Below are positions 45,517-50,099 of a DNA stretch of 50,099 nucleotides, piece after piece. Source of the stretch: Deltaproteobacteria bacterium (GTDB taxonomy: Bacteria; Desulfobacterota; Desulfobulbia; Desulfobulbales; Desulfurivibrionaceae); contig JAJZPC010000008.1 of the NCBI GenBank assembly GCA_021811385.1, forward strand, positions 1 to 50,099, given 5' to 3'. The notes under the pieces were generated by a model, which was not told the origin of the DNA, ran no database searches, and saw only the letters and a list, made by a program, of their open reading frames with translations. Position 1 is the first letter of the stretch. Each line of letters starts with the position of its first letter. Made by a program: the position numbers and the translations under genes.

Positions 45517-45549
45517 AAAAAGAGTCTGCCTTTGGGCAGGCTCTTTTTG
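45517..45549 (+). terminator. Rho-independent terminator after the HEAT-receiver gene
   Basis: AAAAAGAGTCTGCC pairs with GGCAGGCTCTTTTT around a TTTG loop (one mismatch) and ends in a T-tract. It closes the chemosensory island. Confidence 0.88.
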
Positions 45550-45550
45550 T

Positions 45551-45579
45551 TTGACCCAAGCGGTTTTCTTCCGTACTAT
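45551..45579 (+). promoter_or_regulatory. Sigma-70-type promoter of fbp
   Basis: TTGACC, a 17-base spacer and TACTAT lie directly after the terminator, about 70 bases before the ATG. A 7-bp hairpin (45583-45589 with 45594-45600) covers the expected transcription start and could cap the 5' end. Confidence 0.6.
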
Positions 45580-45650
45580 TCCGCAGGGCATGGGCCCTGC
45601 CGACCAGCCGTTGCGCTGAACCTTCTTTCTGATCCTGCATGGGGAGTGAA

Positions 45651-46676
45651 ATGACCAAACCGTTTGGAATTACCGTAAGCCGACACATCATGGACAGCCA
45701 GCGCTTGCATCCCGAGGCCACCGGCGACCTGTCCGGCTTGCTCAGCGAATTGATCGTGGCCGCCAAGACAATCAACGCCGAAGTCAACATGGCCGGATTG
45801 GCCGATATTCTGGGAATGGCCGGAAAAACCAATATCCAGGGCGAGCATGTTCAGAAGCTCGATGAGCTGGCCAACAACACCATCAAACGCCGCATGGCCC
45901 GCTGCGGCTATATCTGCGTGATGACCTCGGAGGAGGAGGCGGACATCATTCCCGTGGCCGAGGGGAGCGCGGGCAAATACACCCTGGCCTTTGATCCGCT
46001 GGACGGCTCATCCAACATCGATGTCAATGTGAACATCGGCACCATCTTTTCCATCCATCGGCGCAAATCCACCAACGATCTCACCCCCCAGGGCGAAGAG
46101 GGAGATCTGCTGCAAAAGGGGCGGGAACAGGTGGCAGCCGGGTATATCATCTACGGCTCCAGCACCATGATGGTCTTTACCACCGGCGAAGGGGTGCACG
46201 GTTTTACCCTTGATCCCAGCGTGGGCGAGTTCTACCTGTCGCATCCGGATATCAGGATTCCAGAACGGAGCAAGTATTTCAGCGTCAACGAGGGGAATTA
46301 CAACTTCTGGAACAGCGAGGTCCGGAGGTTTGTGGATTATCTGAAGGAAAACGACAAGGAGACCGGGCGGCCGTACAATGCCCGGTACATCGGCTCACTG
46401 GTGGCGGACTTTCACCGCAATCTCATCGCCGGCGGGATTTTTCTCTACCCGCGCGATAACCGGAATCCGGCCAAGCCCCATGGCAAGCTGCGGCTGTTGT
46501 ACGAGGCCGCGCCCTTGGCTTTTTTGGTGGAACAGGCCGGGGGGCGGGCCATTACCGATGAAGGCGTGAATATCATGGATATCCAGCCCAAGTCCCTGCA
46601 TCAGCGGGTGCCGCTGGTCATCGGCTGCAAGCATGAAGTGGGGTTGTTCGAGGAGTTTGTAACCGGGAAGCGGTGA
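45651..46676 (+). CDS. fbp: Fructose-1,6-bisphosphatase, class I
   Basis: This enzyme hydrolyses fructose 1,6-bisphosphate to fructose 6-phosphate in gluconeogenesis. The 341-residue product has the class I metal-binding signature DPLDGSSN at 115-122, the EEEAD acidic cluster just before it (94-98), the NFWNSEVRRFVDYL and RYIGSLVADFHRNL blocks and the C-terminal KLRLLYEAAPLAFLVEQAGG active-site block. The ATG at 45651 is chosen because GGGGAG lies 6 bases upstream; an in-frame ATG at 45639 would put that site inside the gene. It has its own promoter and converges on glnS with a shared terminator. Confidence 0.96.
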   Translation: MTKPFGITVSRHIMDSQRLHPEATGDLSGLLSELIVAAKTINAEVNMAGLADILGMAGKTNIQGEHVQKLDELANNTIKRRMARCGYICVMTSEEEADIIPVAEGSAGKYTLAFDPLDGSSNIDVNVNIGTIFSIHRRKSTNDLTPQGEEGDLLQKGREQVAAGYIIYGSSTMMVFTTGEGVHGFTLDPSVGEFYLSHPDIRIPERSKYFSVNEGNYNFWNSEVRRFVDYLKENDKETGRPYNARYIGSLVADFHRNLIAGGIFLYPRDNRNPAKPHGKLRLLYEAAPLAFLVEQAGGRAITDEGVNIMDIQPKSLHQRVPLVIGCKHEVGLFEEFVTGKR

Positions 46677-46817
46677 AAGGTGCAAGGCGAAAGGTTCAAG
46701 GTTAAAGGTTTAAAAAAAGAATGGCGCGGGAAGGATTCCCCGCGCCATTCTTTTTTTCCGCTTGTCCTGATTTTTCGCCTTACGCCTTTAACCTTGCACC
46801 TTTAACCTTTGGCCTTT
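46673..46817. repeat. Inverted heptamer arrays flanking the fbp/glnS terminator
   Basis: The left arm 46673-46714 has six unbroken heptamers (GTGAAAG, GTGCAAG, GCGAAAG, GTTCAAG, GTTAAAG, GTTTAAA). The right arm 46776-46817 has six inverted ones (CGCCTTA, CGCCTTT, AACCTTG, CACCTTT, AACCTTT, GGCCTTT). A terminator hairpin sits in the middle. The left arm includes the fbp stop and the right arm includes the glnS stop. Confidence 0.88.
46712..46757. terminator. Bidirectional rho-independent terminator between fbp and glnS
   Basis: AAAAAAAGAATGGCGCGGG pairs with CCCGCGCCATTCTTTTTTT around a short loop, with one bulged C. A and T tails on both sides allow use from either strand. Confidence 0.92.
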
Positions 46818-48487
46818 TCTTTCTCCCAGGTGTCGCGCAAGGTGACAGTCCGGTTGAATACGGGGCTGCCATCCTTGGAATCCTTGCTGTCCACGCAGAA
46901 ATATCCCTGGCGTTCGAACTGGTAATGGCTGCCGGGTTCGGCATTGGCCAGGCTCGGTTCCACCAGGCACCCTGTAAGCACCACCAGGGATTCCGGATTG
47001 ACAAAGGTTTTGAAATTCGCCTCGCCGGCGTCCGGGTTTTCTTCGGTGAAGAGCCGGTCGTAGAGGCGCACCTCCGCAGGCACTCCATGGGCGGCGGACA
47101 CCCAGTGGATGGTGCCCTTGACCTTGCGGCCATCCGGGGCTGAGCCGCCCAGGGTCTCCGGGTCGTAGGTGCAATGCAGTTCGAGTATCTCGCCGGTGGC
47201 CTGGTCCTTGATCACCTTTTCGCATTTGATGAAGTAGGCATAGCGCAGCCGTACCTCCCGTCCCGGGGCCAACCGGAAGAATTTTTTCGCCGGCTCCTCC
47301 ATGAAGTCTTCCCGTTCGATATAGACCTCCCGGCCAAAGGGGACATGGCGCTCGCCCATCTCCGGTTTTTGCGGGTGGTTCTGGGCCGGGAGGTTTTCAG
47401 TGCGGTCTTCGGGATAGTTGGTGATCACCACCTTGAGCGGAGCAAGCACGCCCATGACCCTGATCGCGGTTTCGTTGAGATCGTCACGGACGCAGTGTTC
47501 CAGCAGGGCCACATCCACCATGCTGTCTTTCTTGGCAACGCCGATCTTCTCGCAGAAGCTGCGCAGCGCGGCCGGGGTATAGCCCCGGCGGCGGATGCCG
47601 GAGAGGGTCGGCATCCTGGGGTCGTCCCAGCCGGAAACATGCCCCTCGTTGACCAGTTGCAGGAGCTTGCGCTTGCTGACCACGGTGTAGCTGAGATTGA
47701 GCCTTGCGAATTCGATCTGCCGCGGATGGCAGGGCACCGGCAGGTTGTCGAGGGTCCAATCATAGAGGGGGCGGTGGTCGGCAAACTCCAGGGTGCAGAG
47801 CGAGTGGGTGATCCCTTCCAGCGCATCGGAAATGGGGTGGGTGTAATCGTACATCGGATAGATGCACCACGCATCTCCGGTGCGGTGGTGGCTGGCGTGC
47901 AGGATGCGGTAAAGCACCGGATCGCGCATGTTCATGTTGCCCGAGGCCATGTCGATCTTGGCCCGCAGCACCCGGGCGCCATCCGGGAATTCCCCGGCCC
48001 GCATGCGCCGGAACAGATCGAGATTTTCCGCCACCGGCCGGTCGCGGTACGGGCTGTTCTTGCCCGGCTCGGTGAGGGTGCCGCGGTAGCTTCGGGTCTC
48101 CTCGGCGGAAAGATCGCAGACATAAGCCTTGCCGGTGGTGATCAGGTGCTCGGCGTATTGATACAGCTGCTCGAAATAATCCGAGGCAAAGTAGAGATGC
48201 TTGCCCCAGTCAAAACCGAGCCAGCGGACATTGTCCTTGATGGATTCGACATACTCCTGCTCTTCCTTGGTGGGATTGGTGTCATCGAAGCGAAGATGGC
48301 AGCGGGCTTTTGAGTTTTCCTTGGCGATCCCGAAGTTCAGGCAGATGGACTTGGCATGGCCGATATGGAGATAACCGTTGGGTTCCGGCGGGAAGCGGGT
48401 GACGATCTGGTCGTGCCGGCCTGCGGCGAGGTCGTCGGCGATGATGGCGCGGATGAAGTCCTGTGACTGGGTCTCTTCGCTGGTCAT
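46802..48487 (-). CDS. glnS: Glutaminyl-tRNA synthetase
   Basis: GlnRS charges tRNA-Gln directly with glutamine. The 561-residue product has the class I signature [16 protein letters not shown] (HIGH at 41-44), the second signature VVSKRKL near residue 270, the GlnRS-type [15 protein letters not shown] acceptor region and a C-terminal anticodon-binding beta-barrel. The ATG at 48487 begins the conserved protein; codons upstream of it lie in the nonamer repeat. The last residues (AKG) and stop are formed by the heptamer repeat at 46776-46817. Its presence beside gltX means the organism need not rely wholly on the transamidation route for Gln-tRNA. Confidence 0.96.
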   Translation of the reverse strand: MTSEETQSQDFIRAIIADDLAAGRHDQIVTRFPPEPNGYLHIGHAKSICLNFGIAKENSKARCHLRFDDTNPTKEEQEYVESIKDNVRWLGFDWGKHLYFASDYFEQLYQYAEHLITTGKAYVCDLSAEETRSYRGTLTEPGKNSPYRDRPVAENLDLFRRMRAGEFPDGARVLRAKIDMASGNMNMRDPVLYRILHASHHRTGDAWCIYPMYDYTHPISDALEGITHSLCTLEFADHRPLYDWTLDNLPVPCHPRQIEFARLNLSYTVVSKRKLLQLVNEGHVSGWDDPRMPTLSGIRRRGYTPAALRSFCEKIGVAKKDSMVDVALLEHCVRDDLNETAIRVMGVLAPLKVVITNYPEDRTENLPAQNHPQKPEMGERHVPFGREVYIEREDFMEEPAKKFFRLAPGREVRLRYAYFIKCEKVIKDQATGEILELHCTYDPETLGGSAPDGRKVKGTIHWVSAAHGVPAEVRLYDRLFTEENPDAGEANFKTFVNPESLVVLTGCLVEPSLANAEPGSHYQFERQGYFCVDSKDSKDGSPVFNRTVTLRDTWEKEKAKG

Positions 48488-48512
48488 ATGATTATTTCCC
48501 GTATGGTTTTTT

Positions 48513-48664
48513 TGCCACGAAATCCACGAAAGAACACGAAAATGAAAAATACACGGAGTTTCTTGCAAAAGTCAAAAAGCGCTCAGCTTGCTTTGCCGGG
48601 ACGAGTTGAGAATGTTTGCCGGAGCCTTGCCTCTTTCGTGTCATTTCGTGGGTTTCGTGGCAAA
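48513..48664. repeat. Inverted pair of 9-nt-period arrays between gltX and glnS
   Basis: The left arm 48513-48542 (CCACGAAAT, CCACGAAAG, then AACACGAAAA) is repeated in inverted form at 48633-48664 (CTTTCGTGT, CATTTCGTG, GGTTTCGTGG). About 90 bases lie between the arms. It is the same family as 23884-24003. The right arm starts 2 bases after the gltX stop on the minus strand. Confidence 0.88.
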
Positions 48665-48666
48665 TT

Positions 48667-50099
48667 TTATCCGAAGTATTTTGCCGCATCGCGCAATCGG
48701 CTCACAACCCGCTGTTTGCCGATATGGTCAAAGACCTCGAACATGCTCGGTCCCTTGACCTGGCCGGTGATCACCGCCCTGGCGCCGTTGACCAGAACCC
48801 CCACCTTTACCCCGAGCTCCTCGGCGAATTCCCGGCAGGCCCGCTCCGTTTCATCGTGGCTGAGTTCCGGCAGGGCTTCGAAGCGGTCGGCTAGCTTGGG
48901 AAGCCATTCCTTGAGGTCCGGGTGTTTCAGCACGTTTTTGGTCAGGGCGGTCTCGTCCATGGCAAAATCATCGGCAAACCAGGCCCGGCCAAGGGAAGCA
49001 AAGTCCTTTAAGGTATGGAACCGTTCCCTGGTCATGTCCAGGGTTTTCAGGAACCACTGCCGCTTTTCGCTGTCGTAGGCAGCATCCCACAGCCCCTCTT
49101 TTTCAAGGATATCTTTAACCAGCGTGCCGAGTTCTTCGATGGGCAGGGTGCGCAGGTAATGGGCATTGATGTTGATTGCCTTGGGATCGGTGAAGAATTT
49201 TGGGTCGTCCTTGCGGTAGTTGAAGATGGAGTTGGAGCGGGTGATGCCGGAAAGATCGAAGGCCTCGATGAGCTCTTCCCGCGAGAAGATCTCGCGGTCG
49301 TCCGGGGTGGACCAGCCCAGCAGGACGAGAAAGTTTGCCAGGGCCCAGGGGAGAAACCCCTGTTCCCGGTAAAACTGCACCGAGACGATCTCGCCGTGGC
49401 TGCGCTTGGAGATCTTTGCTTTGTTCAGGTCAAGGGTCAGCGGCATGTGGGCGAAGGTCGGCAGTTGAGCGCCAAGAGCCCGATAGAGCAGGATCTGGCG
49501 CGGGGTATTGCTCAGGCCGTCCTGGCCCCGGATAACATGGGTGATGCGGTCGCGGATGTCGTCCACCACGTTGCAGAGCAGATACAGCGGCATGCCGTTG
49601 GAGCGGACAATGACGAAATCCTCGATATCCTCGTAAGCGCGTTCGACCCGGCCGTAGACCTGATCGTCAAACCCGACCTTGCCCGGTTCCTGCGGCACCT
49701 TGAAACGGATGACATAGGGGAGGGCTAACGCCTCTTTTTCCCGGACCTGTTCGGGGCTGAGCCTGCGGCAGACGCCGTCGTACCGGTAGTCGCCCTTGGC
49801 TGCCGCAGCGGCTTCCCGTTTGGCTTCGAGTTCCTCCTTGCTGCAAAAGCACTTGTAGGCGTTGCCTTCGGCCAGGAGCCTTTCCGCCGCAGCCACATGT
49901 TCCTTGGCATATTCCGACTGGAAATAGGGGCCCTCATCCCATGTCACCCCGAGCCACTCCAGGCCGTCGAGAATCCCTTGGATGGATTCCTGGGTGGAGC
50001 GTTCCGCGTCCGTATCCTCGATGCGCAGCACCAGCTTGCCCCCGTGCTTGCGGGCAAACAGCCAGTTGTAGATGGCGGTTCTGGCCCCGCCGATATGGA
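48667..50099 (-). CDS. gltX: Glutamyl-tRNA synthetase, 5'-truncated by the window edge
   Basis: GluRS charges tRNA-Glu. The frame is open to the window edge and begins HIGGARTAIYNWLFARKHGG, the HIGH-type motif about 10-15 residues into the usual protein, so only a short N-terminal piece is missing. Further marks are LVLRIEDTDAERS, the YDGVCRRLS zinc-type region, VIRGQDGLSNTPRQ, and the KISKRSHG motif (KMSKS equivalent), followed by the helical anticodon-binding half. The seryl insertion in KISKRSHG differs slightly from the common KLSKRHG. The stop is followed almost at once by the nonamer repeat. Confidence 0.96.
   Translation of the reverse strand, partial: HIGGARTAIYNWLFARKHGGKLVLRIEDTDAERSTQESIQGILDGLEWLGVTWDEGPYFQSEYAKEHVAAAERLLAEGNAYKCFCSKEELEAKREAAAAAKGDYRYDGVCRRLSPEQVREKEALALPYVIRFKVPQEPGKVGFDDQVYGRVERAYEDIEDFVIVRSNGMPLYLLCNVVDDIRDRITHVIRGQDGLSNTPRQILLYRALGAQLPTFAHMPLTLDLNKAKISKRSHGEIVSVQFYREQGFLPWALANFLVLLGWSTPDDREIFSREELIEAFDLSGITRSNSIFNYRKDDPKFFTDPKAININAHYLRTLPIEELGTLVKDILEKEGLWDAAYDSEKRQWFLKTLDMTRERFHTLKDFASLGRAWFADDFAMDETALTKNVLKHPDLKEWLPKLADRFEALPELSHDETERACREFAEELGVKVGVLVNGARAVITGQVKGPSMFEVFDHIGKQRVVSRLRDAAKYFG

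Overview
The window looks like a piece of a GC-rich Gram-negative chromosome, most likely a Desulfobacterota (delta-proteobacterial) sulfate-reducer-type organism close to Desulfobulbales. I infer this from the gene families and their order and from memory of related proteins; no alignment was run. Nothing in it looks like phage, plasmid, CRISPR or insertion sequence. I saw no tRNA or rRNA gene. Coding density is high, and the few gaps hold terminators, promoters or short-period inverted repeat arrays.

Layout. 1-3344 (+): the end of uvrB, a DUF374 acyltransferase and a two-TM K+ channel with an RCK domain, tightly overlapped. 3471-4537 (-): adenylate kinase and a newly noticed 38-residue small protein, with a FadR-like palindrome between them. 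4829-7389 (+): a second K+ channel and a FapA/DUF342 protein. 7413-17980 (-): one long gene train transcribed in the order corC, lnt, prfB (with the RF2 programmed frameshift), a GlcF-like Fe-S protein, a DsbA-like oxidoreductase, phoH, a fused ybeY-pdxJ, a Kef-type antiporter and a DUF3124 protein. This is the familiar phoH-ybeY-corC-lnt neighbourhood with other genes inserted. 18477-23874 (+): a divergent biotin-dependent carboxylase set (biotin carboxylase, fused alpha/beta carboxyltransferase, biotin carrier, biotin ligase), followed by a family 2 glycosyltransferase (24050-24886).

25110-45493 (+) is a chemosensory island. It has six methyl-accepting chemotaxis proteins (MCPs) in a row, with unrelated sensor parts but almost identical signalling parts, and a secreted stand-alone Cache-like sensor protein between the first two. 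These are followed by cheA, cheW, cheR, cheD, cheB and a HEAT-repeat protein ending in a CheY-like receiver. Five of the six MCPs end in the same pentapeptide, DFERY, on a flexible linker, and the CheR carries the loop expected for binding such a tether. No stand-alone CheY, CheC, CheX or CheZ is present, so the HEAT-receiver fusion is the obvious candidate output. 45651-46676 (+) is fructose-1,6-bisphosphatase. Converging on it from the right are glnS and the partial gltX (-).

Most worth a second look: the HEAT-receiver protein as chemotaxis output; 39-residue poly-HAMP arrays varying in copy number between neighbouring MCPs; an MshEN-like insert in CheA that could bind c-di-GMP; the DFERY tether system; the stand-alone Cache protein; the divergent carboxylase with an AccA-AccD order fusion; the YbeY-PdxJ fusion; and a set of intergenic elements made of 7-, 8- or 9-nt degenerate units in inverted arms, two of which supply the last codons of neighbouring genes.
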